Of a stretch of DNA of 64,000 bases, positions 22,590 to 33,505 are shown piece after piece (position 1 is the stretch's first letter; every line of letters begins with the position of its first letter). The DNA lies in the NCBI GenBank assembly GCA_019915135.1, contig JAHLMK010000013.1, positions 1 to 64,000 on the forward strand, read 5' to 3'. This DNA comes from Strobilurus pachycystidiatus. Taxonomy: Eukaryota > Basidiomycota > Agaricomycetes > Agaricales > Physalacriaceae. Under the pieces are notes generated by a model. That model did not search any database and was not told the origin of the DNA. It was given only the letters and a program-made list of their open reading frames with translations. A program made the position numbers and the translations under genes.

Positions 22590-24686
22590 ATGTCGCGACC
22601 ATACAGGGATACCAGCCCTGCCAAATCGAATGCCGACCTTCAAGACTACTTTGACACCGTACCTGTGCGTGGCGCTATTCCTACATTCCGACCTGACATC
22701 GACCTTTTCTTTCCCCCGCAGCCGGCGCATCGTCTCTCTTCCGTTAATGCTAATACTCTATCCTACGACGACATTCCCATGCAACAAACTTCACCACGGA
22801 TGTATGGATCGCATCAGGCAGCACTGAGCTCCTCGACACAGATGAACACTTTCTTCCCCGAGCAGGAGAGAAATTTCTCGGACCAGCAGCCCATCACACG
22901 AAACGACCACTGGAGGGAGAAGGGCTCTTCGAGTGGCGGTGGGAAAAGGGGGAAGTGGCTGGTGAGTTTCTGGCGGCTACTGCGATCGTTGCTATCTTGA
23001 CGGGCGATCATCGCGTCTAGGCCGCCGGCGGCGCCCTCGGCCTAGTAATCTTGATCGCTGTCGGTGTCGCATTGGGTGTTACCCTCTCAAAGAAGAAGAG
23101 CTCCGAGTCGTCGGCCTCTTCCGACAGCTCTTCCTCTGGCAACTCTTCCTCCTCCGACCCCAGCGTTTTCACAAAGGACGAGAACCTCCATGCGTCATTC
23201 TTTGGAATTGCATATACGCCTATTGGTTCTCAATACCCTGCCTGCGGTAACACGCTCGGTATGGGTCCCGACTTATTGATATGCGCAACTAAAGAGCTTG
23301 ATAGACGGAGTTATCAAGGATATCCAGATTATGTCTCAACTTACCACTGTATGTACCCGATCACTTCCCAGTCTTACGCTCGTCTCATTCTATTGCTCTA
23401 GCGCGTGCGACTATATGGTGCCGACTGCAACCAATCCGCTCTTGTTGTACGTTTCTCTCCTGACCATTGAGCGCGATACTCACTAGCCCCAGCTGGACGC
23501 TATTCAACAGACCAAGGTCAACATGACAGTCTATCTCGCTAACTACCCTATTTCCACGGACGACGATGCGGCGTACGACCGGCAGCGCGATGAGCTCAAG
23601 ACGGTGCTCGAGACCTACGGGACAGACCACGTTGCTGGGATGACCGTCGGTAACGAATATATCCTCGAGTAAGGTCTTCGACATGTCCCAATGCTACGAT
23701 TATTTACGAACTTGGCATCCAGCTACCTAGGTGCCAATGGCGCTACCGACCCCAACAGCGATGTTGGAGACACAGGTGCCAAACTGCTCATCGCGAACAT
23801 CAACGATACAAAATCTATGCTGAGCGACGGGGGCTGGGATATTCCTGTCGGGAACGCTGACGCTGGGAGTTACTTCAACGATCTTGTCATGCAACAGATT
23901 GACTATGGCGTATGTTCTTTCGTCTTCTTCGGCTGAGTGTGTGACCGGCTGACTCCCACATTAGATGGCTAACGTGCATCCATGGTTCGCCAACGTAAGT
24001 ATCGACGAAGCAGCCGGCTGGACGTGGGAGTTCTTCGAGACCAACGACGTAGATCTCGCAGCGGAATTTTCCAACAAGCCCACAATGTCTATCGCAGAGA
24101 CTGGTGCGCATTCATAAGGTCGACCGATGTACAGGTATTGACTGACTGTGACTTTCTAGGATGGCCAACGGTGAGGCTTTTTGAATCTCGAGTATTGGGC
24201 TCGCCTGATCCACGGGGTTTCTAGAAATCTTCCGATGAAAGCAATGCGAGCAACGGCCCTTCAATCGCGTCTGTTGAAAATCTCAATGTAAGCCTTTGCC
24301 CTCTCTTCATGTTGGAACGATGCGATGCTCATTCAACTTAAGACCTTCCTCGACACATTTGTCTGCCAAGCGAATGCAAACGGCACAGAATACTTCTTCT
24401 TTGAGGTATGTAGGATGTCATCGAATCACGATCGTACCCAGAGGCTGACTCTGTTCGTTATCCAGTTCTACGACGAGGAATGGAAGGCGAGTCACCGCAC
24501 TTGGAACAGGTAACCATGATCTAACCCAATGTTGTAGGACAAACAATTTGGCGGTGTTGAGGGCTGGTGGGGATTGTTCAACGCGAAGTACATTTCCACC
24601 CTCTGCATACACATACTCTCGCTTACATGGTATCTAGCTTAACTCTGAAGGATGGCCTCACTATTCCCGACTGTGTTCTGTCATGA
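22590..24686 (+). CDS. Membrane-anchored GH17 endo-beta-1,3-glucanase
   Basis: A type II membrane enzyme for wall beta-1,3-glucan remodelling. A cytosolic N-terminus of about 130 residues precedes a membrane segment (GGALGLVILIAVGVALGVTL) and a Ser-rich linker. The GH17 catalytic domain follows: FFGIAYTPIGSQYPACGNTL, RVRLYGADCNQ, VYLANYPI, the acid/base Glu in GMTVGNEYIL, NVHPWFANV, and the nucleophile Glu in MSIAETGWPT. FFFEFYDEEWK and GWWGLFNANLTLKDGLTIPD end the domain. Roughly eleven introns close in frame; the one at 24487-24537 has a GC donor. The 22590 ATG is in good context (ATCATGTCG). Wall synthesis or septum remodelling is inferred from relatives with the same architecture. Confidence 0.9.
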
Positions 24687-24877
24687 GGGACCTTTCATCG
24701 TTCGATTTTGGACATCGTTGGACCCTTGCTATCGTTGTTGTTGCTACCTCCTCTCACCCATCTATCACAGACACAGTCCCCTAAATCGTGCTCGTTACAT
24801 CGTACGAACAATGGTGCCAGCATATGGACTTGGTTGCATTTACTAGTCTTATATTTCCGTATACTTATGCGGTACTA

Positions 24878-25722
24878 TTAAAGCAAGCCTTTGCTCTTCA
24901 CGATGCCCTTCCAGCTTTTTAGGACGTATGACGAGAATAACCCTACTTCGCCGACAGCAGTGTGAAGCTTGTGTGATTGCTCAAGTAGAGTGTCCAAGAA
25001 CGTATATGCCGTTTTTGGCGACGTCAATTGGTGCAGTTCTGGAGAGTTTGAATGAGACAGTCAATGATTGTATGTTGCACATACCGGCGGCGCCATATAC
25101 AGCGGCAATGGTAGCTCTTTGATTGTACCACTCAAGCTGATGTCAAGATATGTTAGTAGAGCGAAATTATAGATCTCTGGGCAATTTCGAACCTGTATGG
25201 ATTGATCCTGTGTAATTTCGCAGACTCCACTGGCAATGCGAGAGACATGCTTCAGGGCAGGGAGGGGATCAACTAGAGGTAACAATTTGGACGACGCGAG
25301 GAGGGCAAACGCCTGAAATGGGTCTCAGCGAACGGGACGCGTAGCAATGAACAGAGAACAGTACTTCTGGAAGATGCGGCAACACTGGCTCGTTATATCG
25401 CAGCCTAGCGTGTAACACGTCTTTCACGGTCGGTTTGGCGGAGCCAACCGTGCCCATGTCAGTCAGACCGTCCTGCAGCCAAGCATTTATGAGAGTACGA
25501 CGAGCGTCGTCACCGGACCCAAATAGTGCGGTGATGGCCAGGTCAGAGAGCGGTTCTGCATGCGCCGTCTCCTCAGGTAGAGCAAGCACTGATTGAGCGA
25601 ATGCTTGACGCGTGAAACCGTGGGTTGGGACGAGACCAGTCGCAATTCTGAGTAGCTGTGTCCTTGGGAAGTATTTCATGCCTGTGCAAGTCACCTTGGC
25701 CGAGTCAGCCTCACCTTGACAT
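24878..25722 (-). CDS. coq9: Ubiquinone biosynthesis protein COQ9
   Basis: COQ9 is a mitochondrial lipid-binding protein that supports COQ7 in ubiquinone synthesis. Four introns join MSR to TQLLRIATGLVPTHGFTR, then LSDLAITALFGSGDDARRTL, VLHARLRYNEPVLPHLPE, AFALLASSKLLPLVDPLPAL, the core EWYNQRATIAAVYGAAELHQ, TSPKTAYTFLDTLL, and FSSYVLKSWKGIVKSKGLL at the end. All junctions are GT-AG and in frame. The start is a nine-base exon fragment (ATGTCAAG) at 25722; there is no obvious long mitochondrial presequence, which many fungal COQ9 models also lack. It is divergent from the PEX11-type gene 670 bp away. Confidence 0.9.
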
Positions 25723-26392
25723 GAGCGTTAGGAGTAAAGACAGGCGGATGCCGCTAAATGCCGAGCTTGGAAATTTTGGACAGAAGCAAGCGAAGCAAGC
25801 GGTGTGTATAATGGACGGGTACAAAAATGTAAAGAAATGTACACAGGTGAATGATAAATGATGTAGGAGAACCCCCTGCCATAGCATCCATCTCATCGCG
25901 TCCTGGGCATCAGCCGAAGCGATACCTCAACGAAGAGAAGTTACTGGCGAGAGTCATCCCAGCGTTGCATAGTAATACGACGCCGTGGTTCAATCTAGGA
26001 GACGGGAACGCGGGCAGGCATGGAAAAGCTGAATCAAGCCCGAACTTTTAAGTCGCCAATGGTTTTGTTCGAAGGATAAAAAGTGTCCGATTGCGCCTTT
26101 TATAGGCTGCCCCTGAATTTCTCACGCTCGGTCCAGGACTTTGGGCTTGTTTGCCATCTCCTCTACTTGACATTGAGCCTGACCTGAGCTTAGCTTTGTA
26201 CGTCGGTGTTACAGACTGACAGTCGTCAATCTGGGGCGCTGCCTCTTGTGAATTTGTGTATGGAACTCGCCGATCTCAATGCTGCCAGCACATTGTAATT
26301 GCCGACGTCGGACCGACTTCCGGATATCACAAGTGACCGGTCATTTACCGAGCTCACTGTCAGCCTCGCAAGCTTGACCTTTGACCATCACG
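25723..26392. other. Shared upstream region of COQ9 and the PEX11-type gene
   Basis: No coding signal. As both neighbours start here in opposite directions, this is a bidirectional promoter region. I see no clear TATA box. Confidence 0.5.
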
Positions 26393-27583
26393 ATGTCGTT
26401 CTCGAAGCCGTTTACGGCTGCAAAGCTGGTCGATTCGACGCTCGGTGCATTCGCCAATGTTCCACCTTCCGAAACACTCGACCATCTCATCCGATATTTG
26501 GGCACTTGGAGTGGAAGCGAGTATGTATAGTTATGCTCCAGAATATCGCAGCAAATTCTTATTGGATTGCAGCAAATTCTTCATGGTTCGTCCATCACAG
26601 CCCTCCGAAATCTTCAATGCCAATTCGCGATGAAACAGGTCCTACAATACGCCCTCCAGCTGCTTGTCCCGCTCTTGAACCTTCGCGCTCGTCTCCAATG
26701 CCGCGCCGGCCTCAGAAAGCTACCTTCTAGTGATACTGCCGTTGGTCTATCCAAATTCGCGAAAATAATAAGCGAATCACGGACCTTGTGGAGAATCTGG
26801 GGTAAGCACGTCTAGTAGTCGTCGATCGCTAACACTCATCTTGTACAGGACTTTTACCGATCTTCCAATGGCTGATATCCTTGGAAAGAAAAGCGCCCCC
26901 GACGCGTCACCTCTTGAACATTGAGCGGCTACAAGGCTGGTCGATGTTAGGTTACTACCCGCTCGAGCATCTGAGCTACCTCACTTCACGTGAAATTATC
27001 CCTACCACCTTCTCGGTACCTCTGTCAGACAAGACTATCACCCTCAAGCCTGGCCCCATGGGCATGTGGTCCGTCCGCTTCTGGGCTGTGTATATCATTT
27101 TGCAGTTTGCCCACCTGCAGGAGGACCGCAAGATGCTTGTCCTCCGCCAGCGTGCACTACGCAAAGCCAAGGGTACAGGGTCAAACGACGCAGAGAAGCA
27201 AGAGTTGGCTAAGCGGTGGGACTCGTATTGGAACGAGATGGTCCTCAATTTGGGAAATCTGCCGTTGGCTTTGCACTGGTAAGGATTTGGTGTCTATAAC
27301 ACTCTGCGTAGAGGCTAACTCCCGTATAAGGGGATCTCAAAAAGGACTCATACACAGTCCTGTAAGTTCGAACAATACTTGCTTGACAACAACTTTTCAA
27401 CTCACGATCCCATTTCAGATTGTGGTTGATGCCCTCTGCTTCATAACGGCGATTGCATCCTTCCGCGCTGGCTGGAAAGCCACGGCTCTTCCGCCTCCAT
27501 CGACGAAAACAGCGGAAGAGGCAGTCGTCTCTCCATCCGTCGAGAAGGAAGAGCCCGTTGCTTACGAAGTCGAAACACCGTAG
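26393..27583 (+). CDS. Peroxisomal membrane protein of the PEX11 family
   Basis: A PEX11-type peroxin promoting peroxisome elongation and division. It starts MSFSKPFTAAKLVDSTLGAF and contains HLIRYLGTWSGSDKFFMVLQ, LLVPLLNLRARLQ, FAKIISESRTLWRIWGLLPI, NIERLQGWSMLGYYPLEHLS, MWSVRFWAVYIILQFAHL, WNEMVLNLGNLPLALHWG and a final membrane segment before GWKATALPPP. The C-terminus is an acidic tail. Five introns close in frame. One exon is only 13 nt (26573-26585). Its upstream intron ends in two acceptors 21 nt apart, created by a direct repeat. The family resemblance is to the PEX11C/GIM5 branch, judged from the motif layout. Confidence 0.88.
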
Positions 27584-27830
27584 TTGTTTGGGTTGTGGAC
27601 TTCTCTTCTGACGAATACTTACCCAAGTATCGCTTTCTCACTGCTCTCATTCATATTGACATCCATGTATATCTGATGTATATAGAGCGGTACCTACTGA
27701 TATAAATACACCACATGTGTATCTAAGGGGAAAGCACGGAACAGAATGGAGAAATGTAGGAGAGTCTAATATACATTTTCATGGTCAGAGCATTGCGACA
27801 AACTTCCGGACTATGACTGTGCTGCTCCAA

Positions 27831-29984
27831 CTACAAATCGAGCTTTGCAGCCAACATAAATCCAGGCGGCGGCGCCTTACTCGAGCGCCGCTTAGTCGGA
27901 GTACCTGGAGTCTTCGGTCTCTCAGGCAGAGCAGGACTCCTTGTCTTTGCGCACGTAGGTGGCGGGGCTCCGAGCACTCGAGAGATGGCCCAGGGAAGCT
28001 CGTAGCCTGCGCGTCCGGCATACGCAATATACCGCGAAAGCTCCAAGTGAAGAGTCGGGTAATATGCTGTTGACGCCTTTCGCGAAACCTTGAACCGCAC
28101 GTCAGTCGACGCTGGACAGACTTCTTAGCTAACCCACCAGAATGATACGTTCAAATCCCGAAAGGAATAGATCTGAGTGGAGTCGGTAGGCTGACAGATC
28201 GTGTTCGTTTGGCAGGCGGAGGTCTTCAGCGACCTTTGCTATGGCATTTATGAGTCGCAAATGAGTTGTCTGCGATCCTTTCAGCATACAATCTGATCAA
28301 GAAGAGCAGCGAACACTGACGAAATATCCAACAGCTTCGAATTCAACTCCGCCAGTCATACCTCCAGGCGCCCTGGGCTTCTCGACGCGATTTTCATCGG
28401 TCTCGGATAATATCCAGATGGTGTTGTTGGGGTGACAGAAGACCCAGAAGTAATCCCTGCAGACGTCAGAAAGCTCTTGAAGATACGTCTTATAGATCCT
28501 AGGCTTGTGTAATTCCTCGATGAAGGCATGGGGAGACACAGGTGCCGCGGGAGATTCGGCTGGAGGAGGAGCAGGCGTCAACAGGAGTGCCCGAATCAAT
28601 GAGAAAAAGGTCTTGTGTGGGGAAGGTAGAGTGATGAGGTTGCTGGACTGATTATCGTCCCAAACCTCGCGACGCAGTCTAGGACTGTTCTGAGACGGAA
28701 GCGCGGAGGAAGGATATAGCTCAAACAAGATGAGTAGGAGATCTACGATCAGCTGACGTGTAGCGACGTCGCCTGGCTTCTTGTCAGAGTACAAGAGCGC
28801 AACGAGTTGCACAAAAGGTGTCGGGCAAGAGCTTCGAAGAGCAAAGCAACCGATGGAGGACGTGGACAGAGCTTTGACGCATCTCAGTAGCTCATGAAGA
28901 ACTTGGTCGTCATGTTGTTCTTCTCTGTGATAGACCTCAACAACTGGTTTGGGGAGATGACGACTGGACGAACCTCCACTCGACCTCCAGGACCTCGTTG
29001 AGACGCGTCAGAAGGGAAGCGTATCCTCCTAGTTTCAAGAACTCTTCGGTCCAGCTATGAAGAGACGTGTAAGCCTGAGATGCTTTGTGTACCGAACGAA
29101 GAATGAACCTTGCAGACTCGTTTCGTAGCATCAACCTCAGCTTCTTGACCGTCTCAACTTCGAGAGCCAAGCTAGAGGTGCTTGACAGAGTGCTGATAAT
29201 CTGTGCCGCGGAAACATTCTTGCCCATCGTCCCATACTTGTCCTTGCTGGAGCTGGATTTGCTTCCGCCGAGAGTCAAGTCAGTGACTGACACAGACATG
29301 GGCAGATGCAAGGTGCTCCGGGACGCCATGGCGTCAAAAGACATTCCGCGTTTGTGGCCGCTGCTCTTTCTTGGGGTGCCGACGGATGAGCTATGGTGTG
29401 CTGATAGCTGGGGTGGGGGTGCAAATGGTCGGACCGGTGGGAGAAGATCGTCCTGTGGGCGAGGGGACTCTATCGAATCTATGCTTCGTGTTCGCCGAAG
29501 AGCAATGGAGCGGGGAGTGCTGGTGAGTGGAAATTGGTTCGTTTCGCTGGGAGTGGGATTCAAGGAAAGCACATGCGATGACTTGAGCATCGCGGCTTTG
29601 ACGGTGGAATCCATGCCTGCCAATTTTGGTCGGAGGGTAGACGGGATCTGGAGGTCGTCCTATGGCCGACATGGTCAGAGCGGTCACACAAGCCAAATTC
29701 AATAAACGCACCAACAACTTGTCGAACGCCTGGTTGGTGCTGGCTCCGTTGAACAATGTGGCCGATGGATCTGCAGCGGGGTGGACATCTGCCGCTGCCG
29801 CCTTCTTCTTCTTGTCATATGTCTGGATGAAGCTCTTCGTCGTCGTCGCAGTTGGCCTTGCGCTCCTTGTGGATTTCAAGGCTCCCGGCTGGTTCTCCTT
29901 GTCGTTGACGGTCGTGTCCAACGAAGTGATCATCGTAAAGTCGGTGGAGACAACCCTTTTCGTAGGAAGAATGCCCTTGAACAT
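27831..29984 (-). CDS. GBD/FH3-domain protein without an FH2 domain
   Basis: A protein resembling the regulatory N-terminal half of diaphanous-type formins. It starts MFKGILPTKRVVSTDFTMI and has a disordered head, then KLLDDLQIPSTLRPKLAGMD and VKAAMLKSSH, typical of the GTPase-binding region. A Ser/Pro-rich insert with RTRSIDSIESPRPQDD follows, then helical FH3-like repeats including ETVKKLRLMLRNESARFI, SWTEEFLKLGGYASLLTRL, LLIDLLLILFELYPSS-like sequence at about 28740 and FIEELHKPRIYKTYLQELSD. The gene ends with a short Pro/Lys tail (PPPGFMLAAKLDL) and TAG at 27831. No FH1 or FH2 region follows before the next gene. Such proteins may bind Rho GTPases without nucleating actin; this is inference. 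Confidence 0.8.
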
Positions 29985-31031
29985 GCTGGCAATGGCAGGA
30001 ATGGAGGGTAGCTGATGACTTATATAGTGGCCAAGACCAGGTTGGACTGCTGACATAAGGTTGGGTTTCCCGCGTTCGCGTGCAGTGTCATGTGATCGAA
30101 TTGGACTCCAGACTCGACACTGAGAGTCAGACTGAGACAGCGACAAACGATCTTCGATGTATGGCCACTAAGTGGCCATTGCGTAGCACTGAGAGGCGCT
30201 GATCTGCGATTAACGATTTGACATGCTGCATTCTGGAATTGCGCCACTGATCATCATCTCTTCCATGTCATTGGTGTCGAGTCCTGTCGACGTCGACGGC
30301 AACTTGACAATCTTGGTCCTGGCTAGCCGAGTCTCAGTGCTTTGCTTCAAGGCAAGTTACTATGAGCACCTGCGGTCTCTGCGGTGCAACCAAAATCTGA
30401 CGGCCATCATGTAGTTGCAGTATCAAGTGGCATGCAAGATTTTGGCCTTCAGTGGGTGTCAAAGGAGCTGAGGATGACACACTGACGGCGTGAATTGGCT
30501 GCTCGACAGGCTTTCTAGCAGTATATCAACCTACTTGTCCGATCTGCCCCGGTATTCGCAAACAATTCGCGAAGGAGGTGCCGACAATCTTAACCCGAAG
30601 ACTTGCCCGAAGATGCTACACTTTGGATTCCCTAGCTTTTATTTCCAACTCAATCTTGGCACCAGATGACCTGCTGCGGTAGTTGGCGATGAAACTCGGC
30701 GCCACGTTACGGTTCCCGATGGCCTCCATATTTACTAGTACTTACTGACGCCTAAACAAGCGTACTCAGATCATATGCATTGGCAGGTATGGGCTCACGC
30801 CTTTAAAGATCAGTGTCGATACTATGATATCCAGCAATCCAACTCGAGCAAAAAGGTTGATTGGTATCTTGGAGGAAATCCACGCCGGCTATTTGACCCC
30901 GCGATGTAACTGTATGAATCATTGCGCAGTAGCTTATGTTTACAGTCGACTGAAGGCTATGCTTCGTCTCGCGCCGGCCGTATACACATCTTTTAAAGTC
31001 TGCACTCGATGTGGAAGAGGCAACAGATATC
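29985..31031. other. Intergenic stretch
   Basis: About 1 kb between two divergent genes. Only short open frames lacking domains are seen, so I take it as promoter DNA. Confidence 0.5.
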
Positions 31032-32195
31032 ATGTCGTCTCCCCCTTCCCCGACACCTGGGACCTCGGATAGCAAAGAGCCTGTCCCAGCCACAGGGAGC
31101 GCCACAGAGGCCCTTCCAGAGCTTCCTACCTACGAGGGAACTGTGTCGCCTACCTCTGTGTGCAATATCCCTCTCCCGGCCTTCCTGGCCACTGGCCGTA
31201 CGAAAGAGGTCAAACAAAGCGTTGCATCCATCATCCACGACATCGTCAAACCCAGGGAGCAGGACCTCCCCCTAGAGCTCGAAGTTGTGCGCTACTGTGC
31301 TCAGGGATGCGCCACCCACGGCGTTTCCTTCTCCAGCATCCTCCAGGAAGCCAGCCTTGCCGGCCACTCCCCCCTTTACTGGGCAGTCCTCAACGGACGC
31401 GCGCCTGAGTTGGTCGTCGCACTCCTCCGCCACGCCGTCCCGCTCAGAGTTGCGGTCACGGCCGACCTACGCCGCGCCTGCCTCGTCATGAACGCCTCGT
31501 CCCTGTTTAACTCGATCTGCCGCGAGTTCCTTCCTCTCGCCGACCGCATGCTCCTTGGGAGCGGTCCGCCCGACGCTGCCACAGTCGTTCGCCGCGATGA
31601 CGGGATGGATGTCGCCCTAAACATGCCTCGATTCTATCAGCGCATGCTTTTGGGCCGCACCGTTGCAGTCGATTTCATCGTCCATGGAAGAATTTGGCGC
31701 GTATCCTTCTGGGTGGCGGAGAGAGCAGACAAATGGTGTCTGGGCGTTCTTGACACGAAGAGGTACTCCAAAGGACAATGGGTCGTCAAGCTCGAGTGTC
31801 TTCAACCCGACGCGGCGCCAGAAGCGGTCCACGCTGTCTTGTCATTCGAGGTGGGCCCGCGCGGCACGCCTTTCGATGTCAAAATCGAGAAGGTATATGA
31901 GCACGACCGGTTTGCGTTAGGGGAAATCACGAGTTATCCTGTTCATGAGGAGTTTGTCCCTCCACTTTCTTCCACAAGACAGCTTACTGATAAGAATTGC
32001 AGATCCGGAGCAGTGGCGGCATTGAATGCTATGCTATTGATCTCATTTTCCGATACAAGCCCAAGCGGGCCTTCGTTAGCATCCCTGCTATTGGAGCAAC
32101 CATCGCACGACTCCTTTGTTACTGCGACTGACATTCTCGGACCTGCGATCCAAGTCGATGCTCCGGAGGCTCTCGTTCGAGTCGATGCGGACTAG
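31032..32195 (+). CDS. Conserved Agaricomycete protein of unknown function
   Basis: An open frame starting MSSPPSPTPGTSDS with a Pro/Ser-rich head. The middle resembles a known family of uncharacterised mushroom proteins: an ankyrin-like segment (ASLAGHSPLYWAVLNGRAPE, VVALLRHAVPL) and then a beta-rich part (VAVDFIVHGRIWRVSFWV, WCLGVLDTKRYSKGQWVVKL). A 51-nt GT-AG intron could lie at 31952-32002; retaining or removing it keeps the same frame. After it the frame reads SGAVAALNAMLLISFSD, but the alternative frame reads IRSSGGIECYAIDLIFRYKP, which looks more protein-like and would need one extra base at the junction. The C-terminus is therefore uncertain. No function is proposed. Confidence 0.7.
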   Translation: MSSPPSPTPGTSDSKEPVPATGSATEALPELPTYEGTVSPTSVCNIPLPAFLATGRTKEVKQSVASIIHDIVKPREQDLPLELEVVRYCAQGCATHGVSFSSILQEASLAGHSPLYWAVLNGRAPELVVALLRHAVPLRVAVTADLRRACLVMNASSLFNSICREFLPLADRMLLGSGPPDAATVVRRDDGMDVALNMPRFYQRMLLGRTVAVDFIVHGRIWRVSFWVAERADKWCLGVLDTKRYSKGQWVVKLECLQPDAAPEAVHAVLSFEVGPRGTPFDVKIEKVYEHDRFALGEITSYPVHEEFVPPLSSTRQLTDKNCRSGAVAALNAMLLISFSDTSPSGPSLASLLLEQPSHDSFVTATDILGPAIQVDAPEALVRVDAD

Positions 32196-32328
32196 ACACC
32201 AGAAGAGAAATCGTTCTTGTATCTGTATCGGAAAGAAATGTTCAAGTTGTGAATATCTACTCCGAGTCTGTCAGTGGGCCGAAACATGAGCAATGATATT
32301 TCCTCAAATGTAGAAAGAGGACATGCTT

Positions 32329-33133
32329 TCACACCACAGTTTCGTAGGGCTCCATGCTTCTCAGCAACGCGCCCCATCGCCCATCGTGCCAACTCGAAAT
32401 ATCCGCCCACTCTTGACTATCTTGCCCAAAGACGGTCCTGATCCATTTGAGATAACTCGCCGCCACGATATCCCCAAAACAGAGCGTGTCCTTCATCAAA
32501 TACTTGTCGTCGTTCAACCAACCAGCAATGCGGCCAAATCCATCCCTGACCGTGTCCCACTGCTTCACCCTTTCCTCGCCACGCGGCGCCACATCTTCCA
32601 GTTTCTTCCCAAATGCGATCTCCCTCGTCTTCCTGAAGTATTCCGCACTTCGAGGATTCAAAACATTGATTGTCTGCGGAACAACAATATGCCTGAGAGA
32701 GTTGGTCGTGCTAGTGAGGACATAGACGAATGCCGAAATGAGGGCCTCGGTACCGTACGGAAACACGGGCGGGGAGTCGGGATAGGTCGAGTCCAGGTAC
32801 TTGGCAATCTCCATCGAGTCCGACACGAATCTTCCGGTCGTTTTGTCCTGTAATATTGGAAGAGTATAATGTGGCGCTCCGTCTTGTTGCATGCAAGCCT
32901 CAACGCCGTTCTTCTTGTACAGTTCGGCGACGTCAGGATATTCCACCCAGACAGTCTTGTATGCCAGGCATTTATAGTTTAGGACATATCTAGCAAGATC
33001 TGATCAGTACTCATCGCGGTAGACCTTGGCCTGGTAGCACTAAGCACCTCGCCTTCCACGTATTGGGGGACCACGGATGGTTGGGGAGAGTGGATGGAAG
33101 GTCGTATAAGGTGAGAGAAGGAGCTTCGGACAT
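32329..33133 (-). CDS. Glutathione S-transferase, etherase-like (GTE class)
   Basis: A cytosolic GST with thioredoxin and helical domains. Exon 1 starts MSEAPSLTLYDLPSTLPNHP and reaches WSPNTWKAR, where Ser is the expected catalytic residue; an intron then leads to YVLNYKCLAYKTVWVEYPDV. Next come HYTLPILQDKTTGRFVSDS with the glutathione-binding DS, the helical domain, and GWLNDDKYLMKDTLCFGDIV and VAASYLKWIRTVFG. The WSPNTW motif and YVLNYK match fungal GSTs related to bacterial beta-etherase LigE, found in lignin-degrading fungi; activity on lignin-derived ethers is possible but unproven. The start was chosen at 33133 because the ATG at about 33015 lies inside the intron. Confidence 0.87.
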
Positions 33134-33505
33134 GAGCTGGTTCGGTCGATGACTTCGATGTAGGAGGTAGAGAATGACCGGGTCGTGATCGCCGTCTCAC
33201 GGTAATTCGACGTAATAAGTACTATAAATTTCATTATTATGAATGTTTTCTGAAAGAAGGCTCCTGAAGCACGTCTGTTAAACGCCTGCAGTTATTAGCA
33301 TCCATAAAACTTATAATGAAAGCAAGTCGCCATTCCATGAATCATCAGTTGAACTTCAATTCACCAGTGACCAGATCCTCAGATCCTCAGCGAGCATTCA
33401 ACAATTGATACCACCATCACCTTCACAACAATCCCGAACAGTCCTTGTCATACTAATAGTACAAAATAACAGAATATATCATAAAAAACTATAGGGTATC
33501 CAAGT
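33134..33505. other. Intergenic, downstream of ERG9 and upstream of the GST
   Basis: AT-rich, with a duplicated AGATCCTC word at about 33374-33390. No gene is seen. Confidence 0.5.

Noticed and set aside
32950..33020. GST start at ATGAGTACTGATC
   Set aside because: That ATG lies inside the intron; using it would drop the glutathione-site motif WSPNTW, which is encoded just upstream.
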